This document shows, in pieces, positions 35,355-43,544 of a stretch of 45,869 nt of DNA. Source of the DNA: Prevotella sp. (GTDB lineage Bacteria; Bacteroidota; Bacteroidia; Bacteroidales; Bacteroidaceae); the NCBI GenBank assembly GCA_017847725.1, contig JAGAXW010000021.1:1-45869 (forward strand), given 5' to 3'. The notes beneath the pieces are model-generated. The model was not told where the DNA came from, did no database searches, and saw only the letters and a list, made by a program, of their open reading frames with translations. Each line of letters starts with the position of its first letter. Position 1 is the stretch's first letter. The position numbers and the translations under genes are program-made.

Positions 35355-37819
35355 CGTTTTGGTGCTATACGGATAATATTCAGCGAATAGGCAGGCAGGT
35401 CTACCGCCACCTTGTTGCCGTCGGGCGACAGTTCGTGGTGTGTCGGATAGATATTGGTGGGCTGCTGCAGCGTGTTCTCATCCATGCCGTCGTTAGCAGC
35501 AAGGCGTGTCAGCTGCGCACTCTTTACGTTGAAGTTGCTGACATTCACAACGGCAGCACTGTGGTCCTCGCTTGTGTTGACCACCTTCACAATCAGTTCA
35601 CCGCTATTCTCGTCGATGGTAGCCGACGAGAAGATGCCGGCTTTCGTGTCGCCGCGCAGCACGGTGTCGAACACCAGTTCCTTGTCGAGCCAGCACTTCA
35701 GTGAGTCGCCGTGCACCTGCAGAGTTACGTCATACCAGCGTCCGGTCTCTATTTTGCCTTCCACCAGTTCCACCTGCGACTTGCCGCCGCCACTGACGTG
35801 CTCCAGTCCATGCTGAGTATTGTCCCAACCACCAAAATTCACCCACCAGAAGTTCTCCTCGTCCACATAGTTGAAGACTATCATAAAGCCCTCGTTGCCC
35901 TCGTCCTTGCGGCAGCGGAACTTAGCTGTATAGTGGTCGCCTACGGTCTGCGGATTAATGGCGATGCAGCGCTTCTCATTGGTCGTCAACTGATGCAGCA
36001 CACCGTCGGCATCGCGTTTCCACTGGCCTCTGATGACCACCGGCTGACCATTATTACCCTCCTGACTCACAAACGAAGCCTTCGTATGCCAAGTGGCATA
36101 GCCGATGCTGCTCTGTTCCGGAGTGATGGCCGTACGCTTCAGCATACGCTGTTCGTAGGGATTCTGCTGCTTCACCTTGACCACCTGCGTTCCGATATGC
36201 TGGGGCATCAGCTGCTGCACATAATACGATGGTGTACCCATTACGCGGCTACTGTTGAAACGTATCATGTCCGGACGCCACTTGGCATCATTCTCGTTGA
36301 CAAAGATAGGAGCATACGAGTTCAGGGGCACGATGTCACTATTGTTCTCGATACCCATCATATACACCGCCTCGCCCAGTGCTGCATTCATATTGCCAAG
36401 ATTTCCGAAGCCGCTGGTCACGGCATACTCGCCGACATAGATGCGTGGTGCCGGACTTCCGTCGGCCAACTGGCGTGGATAGCTGTCGTACTTATTATAA
36501 GTGTCGGCAAACCATGCTGGATTGCGATAGTAGTGCTCGTCGAGCAGGTCTACGGGCAGCGTACTGTTCCACTTGGGATTATCGTCGCCCCATGCCACCA
36601 CATTACCTATCAGTTTGATGTTGGGATATTTCTCGCGGATAGCCTTGCGGAACTTGTCGTAGCGCTCATAGTAGCGGTCGCTCTGATGCTCCACGATAGG
36701 CTGGTTGTTCTCGTTGCCGATCTCCAGATACTCAATGTTGAAAGGTGCCGGATGACCGTTCTTGGCACGCATGGCGCCATACTTTGTCGTCACATCGCCG
36801 TTGGCATACTCCAGCGCAGCCAGACACTCGTCAATCCACGGCTGAATACTGTCTACGGGAGTCAGACCGCCATGCCACAGACCAATGTTCACCACGTAGA
36901 GCGGCTTGGCTCCCAGGTCCTCAGCCATCTGCAGGTATTCATGGAATCCGATGCCGTCGGTGGTGCGATAGCCCCAGTTGACGTTCCAATGGCCCGGGCG
37001 CTCCTCTATCGGACCGATGGTGCGCTCCCAGTGGAAAGCATTCTCGGGCGATACCTGTCCCTCTACGAAGCAACCGCCGGGAAAACGCATGAACTTAGGA
37101 TGCATCTCGTAGAGCATCTGTGCCAAGTCGGGACGCAGACCGTTCTCACGGTTCTTGAACGTCGGCGGAAACAGCGACACCATATCCAGATTGATGACGC
37201 CCTTACCGTCGAACACCAGCGCGAAACGCCCTTTCGCATCGTTGGCCGTAGCCGTCAGCGTAGCAGTGTATTTCTTCCACTGCTTCGACTTTTTGTCAGC
37301 AGCGAAGTTACTAATCACGGTCTCGGCATAGACAGTCTTGCCCAACGAGTCACAGAGCACAGCCTTCACCTGACCATTATATGTACCCTTGGCATAGAAC
37401 GACAGTTTATAGCTGCGTCCCATCACGGTATTGATACCCCAGAAGCCCTCGTTCACCAGGCAGGCAGGACTGGCGGCCGTAGCATTGAGGGTCAGTTCCA
37501 GCGCATTACCCTGTACGCTGTTCAGCAGTTTCACCTTTTTGCTGGGCTGGATGAGTTTGGCCTTTGCGCCGCCCTTTACGCTCCACGCCTCCATCGTGGC
37601 AGGCTTTCCATAGTCGTCGCCATCCTCAAACGAGCGGTTGCGAATCAGCTCGGCATACAGTCCGCCGTCGGCAGCGTGGTTGATGTCTTCAAAGAAGATG
37701 CCATAGTGTGTCGGACTGATTTTCGGTCCACGCTGCGCAGCATCCACGTCAATCATTACTTGTGCACTGGCCGTCATGGTTGCCAATGCACACATGGTAC
37801 TAAAGAGTGTTTTTTTCAT
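35351..37819 (-). CDS. GH51 alpha-L-arabinofuranosidase with LamG-like insertion
   Basis: This 822-aa exported enzyme begins with a signal peptide (MKKTLFSTMCALATMTASAQ). GH51 motifs are YGIFFEDINHAADGGLYAE, FMRFPGGCFVEGQ, acid/base Glu370 in IGNENN, and nucleophile Glu464 in YVGEYAV. Unlike the other GH51 protein of the window it carries an extra concanavalin-like domain of about 180 residues (about 590-770, with FMIVFNYVDEENFWWVNFGG) near the C-terminus, probably a carbohydrate-binding module. It heads a two-gene operon with GH43 behind a full consensus promoter. Confidence 0.93.
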   Translation of the reverse strand: MKKTLFSTMCALATMTASAQVMIDVDAAQRGPKISPTHYGIFFEDINHAADGGLYAELIRNRSFEDGDDYGKPATMEAWSVKGGAKAKLIQPSKKVKLLNSVQGNALELTLNATAASPACLVNEGFWGINTVMGRSYKLSFYAKGTYNGQVKAVLCDSLGKTVYAETVISNFAADKKSKQWKKYTATLTATANDAKGRFALVFDGKGVINLDMVSLFPPTFKNRENGLRPDLAQMLYEMHPKFMRFPGGCFVEGQVSPENAFHWERTIGPIEERPGHWNVNWGYRTTDGIGFHEYLQMAEDLGAKPLYVVNIGLWHGGLTPVDSIQPWIDECLAALEYANGDVTTKYGAMRAKNGHPAPFNIEYLEIGNENNQPIVEHQSDRYYERYDKFRKAIREKYPNIKLIGNVVAWGDDNPKWNSTLPVDLLDEHYYRNPAWFADTYNKYDSYPRQLADGSPAPRIYVGEYAVTSGFGNLGNMNAALGEAVYMMGIENNSDIVPLNSYAPIFVNENDAKWRPDMIRFNSSRVMGTPSYYVQQLMPQHIGTQVVKVKQQNPYEQRMLKRTAITPEQSSIGYATWHTKASFVSQEGNNGQPVVIRGQWKRDADGVLHQLTTNEKRCIAINPQTVGDHYTAKFRCRKDEGNEGFMIVFNYVDEENFWWVNFGGWDNTQHGLEHVSGGGKSQVELVEGKIETGRWYDVTLQVHGDSLKCWLDKELVFDTVLRGDTKAGIFSSATIDENSGELIVKVVNTSEDHSAAVVNVSNFNVKSAQLTRLAANDGMDENTLQQPTNIYPTHHELSPDGNKVAVDLPAYSLNIIRIAPKR

Positions 37820-37848
37820 GTCTGTTGATAATGTTTTTAGCTATGCAA

Positions 37849-37880
37849 CAAAGATAGACATTTTTCTTTAAATAGCCAAA
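37849..37880 (-). promoter_or_regulatory. Consensus promoter of the GH51-GH43 operon
   Basis: On the minus strand TTTG (37877-37880) and TATCTTTG (37849-37856) are separated by 20 bases. The box ends 29 bases before the GH51 start codon. It is divergent from the GH97 promoter box 85 bases away. Confidence 0.75.
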
Positions 37881-37940
37881 TAATACGTGTTCTTTTTACA
37901 CATATTTAGTCTTTTCATATTTTATTCGCAAAAAATTGAT

Positions 37941-37948
37941 TACTTTTG
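37941..37948 (+). promoter_or_regulatory. -7 box of the GH97 gene
   Basis: TACTTTTG fits TAnnTTTG, 31 bases before the GH97 ATG. No good -33 box is seen, so an activator may be needed. Confidence 0.55.
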
Positions 37949-37979
37949 CAACGAGAGTCTATATTAAAAGTCTACGGAT

Positions 37980-39941
37980 ATGAAAAAAATACTATTACTA
38001 TTAGCCATTCTCCCGTTCACCGCAACAGCCCGCGAGGCAGTCGTCACATCACCCGACCGACAGCTCGTCGTCACCGTCAGCGACGAAGGGCCACAGGCCA
38101 CCTATTCCATCAGTCTCAACGACCGCCAAATGGTACTTCCCTCCGCACTGGGCTTCAAGGCCGACTTCGGCGACTTCACCCGCCAGCTGACCATCACACA
38201 TGAAAAGAAAAGCCACCAGTCGTCCACCTACGAGATGCGCCAGACCAAACAGACGGTTGTCCGCTACGAGGCCGCCACGCTGACAGTCGACTTTGAGAAC
38301 CACCAGCATCAGCACATGAGCGTCGAGTTCTTCGTCAAGAACAATGACGTCGCCTTCCGCTATCTCATCCCCCGTCAGCATGACGACAACCCCAAGTGTG
38401 CCGTCATCGAGCATGAGGCCACCGCCTTCCGACTGCCAGAACAAACCGCCACATTCCTCTGTCCGCAAATCAATCCGCTGACAGGCTGGCAGCGCACCAA
38501 GCCCAGCTACGAGGAAGAATATACCCCCGACGCCCCCATGGCTGTTCCGTCTCGCTATGGCCAGGGCTACACCTTCCCCTGCCTGTTTCGTATTCCACAG
38601 CAAGATGCAGCCGATGCATGGGTACTTATCAGCGAGACGGGCGTCGACAGTCAGTATTGCGGTTCACACCTGAGCGACTACCATGCCGCCAGCGGCTATA
38701 CCGTTGCCTTTCCGCAGCAGGGCGAGAACAACGGCATCGGGTCCACTGCCGCCGCCATCCCACTGCCGGGTCAGACACCTTGGCGCACCATTACCCTCGC
38801 CCACTCACTGCGCCCCATCGTCGAGACCACCATCCCCTACGACGTGGTGGAGCAGCGCTACGAGCCTTCCTGCGACTACAAGGCAGGACGCTACACATGG
38901 TCGTGGCTCATCTGGCAAGACAACTCCGTATGCTGGGACGACCAGCTACAGTTTATCGACCTCGCCGCAGCCATGGGCTACGAATACTATCTCGTAGACG
39001 GCTGTTGGGACACGCAGATAGGCCGCGACCGCATGCCTGCCCTGTCGCGCTACGCCCAGTCGAAGGGAGTGTCGCTCCTACTCTGGTACAACAGCAACGG
39101 CGCGTGGAATGATGCCCCGCAGACGCCCCGCCACTGCATGAATACCGCCCTCGCCCGTCAGCAAGAGATGGCATGGCTCCAGCAGATTGGCGTCAAAGGC
39201 ATCAAGGTCGACTTCTTCGGTGGCGACAAGCAACAGACCATGCAACTCTACGAAGACATCCTTGCCGATGCCAACCGCTACGGCTTGCAGGTCATCTTCC
39301 ACGGTTGCACGCTGCCTCGCGGCTGGGAGCGCATGTATCCCAACTTTGTATCAGCAGAGGCCGTGCTCGCCAGCGAGAACGTCTACTTCTCTGACTATCA
39401 TGCTGCCCAAGAGCCCTTCCAGCTCACCATGCACCCCTTCTGCCGAAATACCGTAGCCAGCATGGACTGGGGCGGGGTCATCATGAATCGCTATATGAGC
39501 CGCGACAACCGCAGCCGCCACCAGCGCCAGACCTCCAATGTCTTTGAACTGGCCACCGCCATCACCAACCAGGCAGCCATCCAGTGTGTTGCCATGCAGC
39601 CCAACAACCTGAGTGAACTGTCGCAGACCGAGCTCGATTTTCTACGGCAGCTGCCCACCACTTGGGATGAGACACGCCTTGTCGACGGCTATCCAGGCCG
39701 TTATGTCGTGTTGGCCCGTCGTCATGGCTCGCAGTGGTATATCGCCGCCCTCAACGCCCAGAAGACGCCCCTCCGCCTGACGGTCGACCTGTCTGCCTTC
39801 AGCGGTCTTACCCATCTTCTTATCGATGCTGTCGACAAGAAGACGAAGACGACAAGCACGGCCCTGCTCCCGCTGAAAAAGAACAAGAAAGGGCTGCAAC
39901 CATTAGAATTGCAGCCCAATAGCGGAATAGTGGTGTATTAG
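37980..39941 (+). CDS. GH97 glycoside hydrolase, probably retaining type
   Basis: This 653-aa exported protein (signal peptide ILLLLAILPFTATA) has the GH97 layout. The N-terminal beta-super-sandwich (about 20-270) opens with VTSPDRQLVVTVSDEG, then comes a (beta/alpha)8 barrel and a C-terminal beta domain. In the barrel, GVKGIKVDFFGGD places an Asp at 411, and SAEAV places a Glu at 460. Retaining GH97 alpha-galactosidases use an Asp at this position, while inverting SusB-type alpha-glucosidases lack it. So alpha-galactosidase or beta-L-arabinopyranosidase activity is more likely than alpha-glucosidase. The stop codon lies inside a 20-bp direct repeat. Confidence 0.88.
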   Translation: MKKILLLLAILPFTATAREAVVTSPDRQLVVTVSDEGPQATYSISLNDRQMVLPSALGFKADFGDFTRQLTITHEKKSHQSSTYEMRQTKQTVVRYEAATLTVDFENHQHQHMSVEFFVKNNDVAFRYLIPRQHDDNPKCAVIEHEATAFRLPEQTATFLCPQINPLTGWQRTKPSYEEEYTPDAPMAVPSRYGQGYTFPCLFRIPQQDAADAWVLISETGVDSQYCGSHLSDYHAASGYTVAFPQQGENNGIGSTAAAIPLPGQTPWRTITLAHSLRPIVETTIPYDVVEQRYEPSCDYKAGRYTWSWLIWQDNSVCWDDQLQFIDLAAAMGYEYYLVDGCWDTQIGRDRMPALSRYAQSKGVSLLLWYNSNGAWNDAPQTPRHCMNTALARQQEMAWLQQIGVKGIKVDFFGGDKQQTMQLYEDILADANRYGLQVIFHGCTLPRGWERMYPNFVSAEAVLASENVYFSDYHAAQEPFQLTMHPFCRNTVASMDWGGVIMNRYMSRDNRSRHQRQTSNVFELATAITNQAAIQCVAMQPNNLSELSQTELDFLRQLPTTWDETRLVDGYPGRYVVLARRHGSQWYIAALNAQKTPLRLTVDLSAFSGLTHLLIDAVDKKTKTTSTALLPLKKNKKGLQPLELQPNSGIVVY

Positions 39942-39955
39942 CGGAACTATCCGGA
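39936..39955. repeat. Direct repeat copy 1 (20 bp) left of the PIN toxin-antitoxin pair
   Basis: TATTAGCGGAACTATCCGGA here is identical to 40798-40817. This copy includes the GH97 stop codon. The two copies frame an AT-rich 842-bp segment holding only the toxin-antitoxin pair and a terminator. Confidence 0.8.
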
Positions 39956-39974
39956 CATTCATTGAAACACGACT

Positions 39975-40397
39975 TCAGCAAAAAAAGTCGTTGAGGAACT
40001 CTTCCGGGGATAGAATGGGCACTTTACCATCTTGGGGAAAGTGGCGTTTTGAGTCTCTCGTCACAATTACATCACACTCTGAAGCTATTGCAGCCTGATA
40101 TTGAAGCATATCTTCAAAGTCCGGCATTCCAGAACTGAGTGCGGCATTGACTTGATTATCATCCATAGTTGCAGCTATGATATAGTTTTTCAAAGATTTC
40201 AATCCTCTAATGGCAGGTTCATATCCTACATTTTTACGCGCCGTATATAGACAATTTGCAAAAGACAATGGTGTTGCATATAATTGTACGAGGTTTCTTA
40301 TACCTAAGTCAAATACATTTGATGAGGCCAAAAGAAACCTTTGCCTTCCCTCTATTATATCAAGCAAAATATTTGTATCGAGGAAAACACGCATCAT
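39975..40397 (-). CDS. PIN-domain toxin (VapC-like ribonuclease)
   Basis: The 140-aa protein has the PIN-domain acidic residues: an Asp in FLDTNILLDIIEG, an Asp/Glu pair in PDFEDMLQYQAA, and the last Asp in IVTRDSKRHF. PIN toxins cleave tRNA or mRNA with Mg. Its start overlaps the stop of the antitoxin gene (ATGATG at the junction), the usual antitoxin-first order. The DNA is visibly AT-richer than the surrounding glycosidase genes. Confidence 0.88.
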   Translation of the reverse strand: MMRVFLDTNILLDIIEGRQRFLLASSNVFDLGIRNLVQLYATPLSFANCLYTARKNVGYEPAIRGLKSLKNYIIAATMDDNQVNAALSSGMPDFEDMLQYQAAIASECDVIVTRDSKRHFPQDGKVPILSPEEFLNDFFC

Positions 40398-40663
40398 AAC
40401 GAATACCTATTTGTCAAAAACTCCATTCTTGCTTTGTCACCATTGATATCATCATCATCTGCAACCGTTTCAGACTTCGCAAAGCCTATCAAGGCTTGAA
40501 GTTCTGGTGAAAGCTCTTTCAGAGACTTCATCTTATATTTTTTCTTCTCCGGGACATAGCGAATTATGAGTTTTGCCACCCATTCCTCTACACTCATGTC
40601 ATCTGCTTTGGCATATAGCTGAGCTTGTTCGTATAGATTCGAATTTAAACTTATAGTTGCCAT
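40394..40663 (-). CDS. Antitoxin partner of the PIN toxin
   Basis: The 89-aa protein starts at the ATG at 40663 (MATISLNSNLYEQAQLYAK). This N-terminal strand-helix pattern, followed by MSVEEWVAKLI, fits a ribbon-helix-helix DNA-binding domain. A basic linker (PEKKKYKMKS) leads to an acidic C-terminus (ETVADDDD) that may bind the toxin. It lies directly upstream of, and overlaps, the PIN gene. A consensus promoter precedes it, so autoregulation is likely. Confidence 0.82.
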   Translation of the reverse strand: MATISLNSNLYEQAQLYAKADDMSVEEWVAKLIIRYVPEKKKYKMKSLKELSPELQALIGFAKSETVADDDDINGDKARMEFLTNRYSL

Positions 40664-40693
40664 ATCTTTAATATCATATAAACTTAATCGCTG

Positions 40694-40724
40694 CAAATTT
40701 AATTTTTTTTTTTGATACTACAAA
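40694..40724 (-). promoter_or_regulatory. Promoter of the PIN toxin-antitoxin operon
   Basis: On the minus strand TTTG (40721-40724) and TAAATTTG (40694-40701) are separated by 19 bases. The box ends 30 bases before the antitoxin start. Confidence 0.65.
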
Positions 40725-40732
40725 AAAAATTA

Positions 40733-40773
40733 AAAAGAAATCCTACGACCGACATAGCCGCAGGATTTCTTTT
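40733..40773 (-). terminator. Terminator copy A, shared with 43307-43347
   Basis: AAAAGAAATCCTACGAC at 40733-40749 pairs with GCCGCAGGATTTCTTTT at 40757-40773 around a 7-nt loop. Two mismatches are A-C on the plus strand but G-U wobbles on the minus strand. On the minus strand it is followed by a long T tract, so it is built to stop minus-strand transcription, although no intact minus-strand gene lies upstream. Left arm, loop and right arm closely match copy B. Confidence 0.75.
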
Positions 40774-40797
40774 ACTTGTTTTTATAAGATAGTGATC

Positions 40798-40817
40798 TAT
40801 TAGCGGAACTATCCGGA
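40798..40817. repeat. Direct repeat copy 2 (20 bp) right of the PIN toxin-antitoxin pair
   Basis: Identical to 39936-39955. It lies between the remnant gene tail at 40828 and terminator copy A. Confidence 0.8.
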
Positions 40818-40827
40818 ACCGCCACTA

Positions 40828-40865
40828 TTACTTCACCAAGAACTTCTTGCCATTCTCGATGACAC
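40828..40865 (-). pseudogene. Last codons of a lost gene (C-terminal tail VIENGKKFLVK)
   Basis: On the minus strand VIENGKKFLVK and a TAA stop are encoded here, matching the ends of neighbouring proteins (IIENGRKRIVR; VIENGRKYLSK; IVNGKKVVIK). Upstream sequence has no matching frame, so only the last 11-12 codons remain of a secreted protein. Terminator copy A lies downstream as its natural end. From 40866 to 41030 I see only this gene's lost upstream region and the GH43 promoter. Confidence 0.65.
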
Positions 40866-40979
40866 AAGAAAAATTTCACCATAGCTATTCTCCAACGCTC
40901 AAGGGGGGATTATCAGCTATTAAAGTGTATTTTTAACATTTTTTCGCGCAATTTAGTAGTATAATATAAAAGTTTTCAC

Positions 40980-40987
40980 TATATTTG
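40980..40987 (+). promoter_or_regulatory. -7 box of the large GH43 gene
   Basis: TATATTTG matches TAnnTTTG, 43 bases before the ATG at 41031. The -33 region is AT-rich without a clear TTTG. Confidence 0.55.
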
Positions 40988-41030
40988 CATCATAAATATA
41001 CTAACTAAAACTTATTAACACAAAGGACAA

Positions 41031-43265
41031 ATGAAGAAGACACTACTACACATCCTGGCTATTCTGACTCTTCCTCAGGTTTCTGCCGCCTACAACCATG
41101 TATCGATTCACGACCCCAGTATTGTCGTAGCCAATGGGACATACTATATTTTCGGCACACACCATAGTGCAGCAAGTTCTACCGATCTCATGAACTGGAC
41201 GGACATATCGTCCAGTTGGCGGTGGGCCACCGACAACAGCAACTATGCTTCCAACGAGCAGGCTTTCACCAATCAACAAGTGAAGACAGTCAACATCGGT
41301 GGCGTTCAGAAGACCTTTAACAATTTCAACGCCCGTGCTTGGTCAGCTTACGGCGACAGCGGCTATAGCATTGAAAACAACATGTGGGCCCCTGACGTCA
41401 TCTGGAACAAAGCCTTGAAAAAGTGGTGCATGTATCTCAGCATCAACGGTTCAGGCACCAACTGCAGCATCATACTACTTACCTCCGACAACATTGCCGG
41501 CCCTTACCGCTATCAGGCTCCCGTCGTTGTCTCCGGCTTCTACATGTCGGGCATTAACTACCATAACACCGACCTGGAACTGGCCATCGGCACACAGTCC
41601 ACTCTTCCTTCCCGCTATCAGACAGGCAATCAAGATGGCTGGCGCCAGCGCTGGCCCAACGCCATCGACCCTTGTGTCTTCTACGACGAACAAGGCAAAC
41701 TCTGGATGACCTATGGCTCGTGGCACGGCGGTATCTGGATTCTGGAACTTGACGAACAGACTGGACTGCGCGACTATAATATAAAATATGCCTACACCCT
41801 CAACAACAACAATGCTAACGATGTCCGCACAGACCCTTACTACGGCAAAAAGATTGCCGGCGGCTTCTGGGTCACTGGTGAAGGGCCTTACATCCGCCAC
41901 ATTGGCAACAACTATTATCTCTTTATCACCTACGGTGAACTTTGGGCCAACGGCGGTTACCAGATGCGAGTCTTCCGCTCTAACAATCCCGATGGTCCTT
42001 ACTACGACTCTTTCAACACCACCCCATCAGCTATCTACGATGGTGACCGCAACAACTATGGCCCAGACGGCTTTCGTAACACCAATCGAGGCGAGAACAT
42101 CTTCGGTGCCTATGGCGATTGGGGATATCAGACCGTCGGCGACTGGGCAGAACGGGCGCAGGGCCACAACTCCGTACTGGTAAACAACGGGCAGAACTTC
42201 ATGTTCTACCACACCCGTTTCCAGAACCGCGGCGAAGACTTCCAGATGCGTGTCCACCAGTTCTTTCTGAATCAGGACGGGTGGCTCTGCGCCGCACCTT
42301 TTGAATACTCTGGCGAGACGGTGACCGACCAGCAGATAGCCTCCAGCCAGACGTTCAACGACCAGCAGGTGGCAGGCGGCTACAAGTTGCTTATCCATAC
42401 CTTCAACATGAACCATTTCAATAAGCAACTAACGCTTCCCATCAACATTACGCTGAACACTAATGGCACCATCACCGGTGGAGCCACTGGCTCATGGCAC
42501 ACACAGAGCGGCACGTCATACATCACCCTCACCGTCAACGGCATCGAATACAAAGGTGTCATCGTGGAACAGACGCTGGAGCCTACCGCAGAGAAAACCA
42601 TCTGCTTTACCGCCTATGCCAAATCAAAGGGCTATACCGTCTGGGGGTATCACCTGCCCGCCTACCAAGAGACTGTCGGCTCCACGGACAACACGTCGGG
42701 TTATCTTGATGCAGTGTCCAGCCCGCTGTTGCTGAACGACGGACAGACCGCAGTATTCGAATTCATCAATCATACGTCAAAAGTCGAGCTATACCACAAC
42801 TGGGTAGCCTGTTTCTCACCCGGCACCGTCATTGACAAGAACAACATCCTCGTTGCGCTACGTGCCGATAACTGGGAGAACATTCTATGGTCTGATGCCG
42901 GCATCACCAACAACTATAACTGGTTCACCTTCAAAGACGACATGGAGGGTTCGTATGTTGTACTGACTATGACATATAAGGGAGGTAGCATCACCATTCA
43001 TGCAGACATCACTACTGCTAGTGGTGTCAAATACTACGAGGAGTACACCAAGTCGGGTGTCACAGGATCCGTCACCGCTTTCCTGACAGTAGAGAAAGGC
43101 CACCTTCTTGTATCAAAGTCTTATGTCATCAGTCCCACCGGCATCCGCGTCGACAAGGCCGACAGCCGTCACGCCGCCATCCGTTACAACCTCTCAGGTC
43201 AGCAAGTAGGTGTCGGCTACAAAGGCATCATCATCGAGAACGGTCGCAAGCGCATCGTCCGATAA
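41031..43265 (+). CDS. GH43 endo-arabinanase with GH43_C-like domain, novel module and C-terminal tail
   Basis: This 744-aa exported protein (signal peptide LLHILAILTLPQVSAAY) has a GH43 propeller at about 25-420. The base Asp is in SIHDPSIVVANGTYYIFG, the second Asp in NMWAPDVIWN, and the acid Glu in VTGEGPYIRHIGNNYYLF. A beta domain like the GH43 C-terminal family covers about 420-545. Then comes a module of about 150 residues (about 550-700) with WVACF and LRADNW, shared with two neighbouring genes. The end, YNLSGQQVGVGYKGIII, resembles a type IX secretion or cell-surface sorting tail. Its substrate is probably alpha-1,5-arabinan. A hairpin terminator follows. Confidence 0.9.
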   Translation: MKKTLLHILAILTLPQVSAAYNHVSIHDPSIVVANGTYYIFGTHHSAASSTDLMNWTDISSSWRWATDNSNYASNEQAFTNQQVKTVNIGGVQKTFNNFNARAWSAYGDSGYSIENNMWAPDVIWNKALKKWCMYLSINGSGTNCSIILLTSDNIAGPYRYQAPVVVSGFYMSGINYHNTDLELAIGTQSTLPSRYQTGNQDGWRQRWPNAIDPCVFYDEQGKLWMTYGSWHGGIWILELDEQTGLRDYNIKYAYTLNNNNANDVRTDPYYGKKIAGGFWVTGEGPYIRHIGNNYYLFITYGELWANGGYQMRVFRSNNPDGPYYDSFNTTPSAIYDGDRNNYGPDGFRNTNRGENIFGAYGDWGYQTVGDWAERAQGHNSVLVNNGQNFMFYHTRFQNRGEDFQMRVHQFFLNQDGWLCAAPFEYSGETVTDQQIASSQTFNDQQVAGGYKLLIHTFNMNHFNKQLTLPINITLNTNGTITGGATGSWHTQSGTSYITLTVNGIEYKGVIVEQTLEPTAEKTICFTAYAKSKGYTVWGYHLPAYQETVGSTDNTSGYLDAVSSPLLLNDGQTAVFEFINHTSKVELYHNWVACFSPGTVIDKNNILVALRADNWENILWSDAGITNNYNWFTFKDDMEGSYVVLTMTYKGGSITIHADITTASGVKYYEEYTKSGVTGSVTAFLTVEKGHLLVSKSYVISPTGIRVDKADSRHAAIRYNLSGQQVGVGYKGIIIENGRKRIVR

Positions 43266-43306
43266 TAGGCAAAAGCAATCTACCTCACAGAGGAATGTCA
43301 AGTATA

Positions 43307-43347
43307 AAAAGGAATCCTGCGGCCGACATAGCCGCAGGATTTCTTTT
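43307..43347. terminator. Terminator copy B, shared with 40733-40773
   Basis: AAAAGGAATCCTGCGGC at 43307-43323 pairs with GCCGCAGGATTTCTTTT at 43331-43347 with one mismatch and the same 7-nt loop (CGACATA) as copy A. It lies between the GH43 stop and the convergent small peptide gene and can serve both strands. Confidence 0.85.
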
Positions 43348-43373
43348 ACTTATTTATGAATTAACGCCTTAGC

Positions 43374-43526
43374 TTATTCTTCATCTTCTTCGTCGAAGAT
43401 ATAGCCGCGAGCACCTACTCCTTGTGAACCATTATACTCATCTCCTACTTCAACAGAGGCAGCAAGCATGCCCTGCATCTGAATCTTATATACCGATAAA
43501 ACGGGTTGTTGATATGTCTTTTTCAT
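43374..43526 (-). CDS. Small Bacteroidales-type peptide (50 aa, MKKTYQQP...)
   Basis: The minus strand from ATG 43526 to TAA 43374-43376 encodes 50 residues. It starts MKKTYQQPVLSVYKIQMQGM, continues LAASVEV and GSQGVGARG, and ends in an acidic run (FDEEDEE). Many Prevotella and Bacteroides genomes carry such short peptides with an MKKxYxxP start, a middle L-x-x-S and an acidic or Gly-rich end. Their role is not known to me. It starts 18 bases after the LamG gene stop, on the same strand, and is followed by terminator copy B. A precursor peptide is one possibility; a small regulatory or structural protein is another. Confidence 0.7.
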   Translation of the reverse strand: MKKTYQQPVLSVYKIQMQGMLAASVEVGDEYNGSQGVGARGYIFDEEDEE

Positions 43527-43544
43527 TTCTAGTTCTCCTAATTT

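Noticed and set aside
35711-37828. 705-codon plus-strand open frame opposite the second GH51 gene
   Set aside because: The minus strand encodes a complete GH51 enzyme with both catalytic Glu residues and a promoter; the plus frame has no recognisable domain and is a shadow of codon bias.
40980-43265. Frameshift in the large GH43 gene
   Set aside because: The frame is continuous from signal peptide to the C-terminal tail with all catalytic residues, so no break is present.
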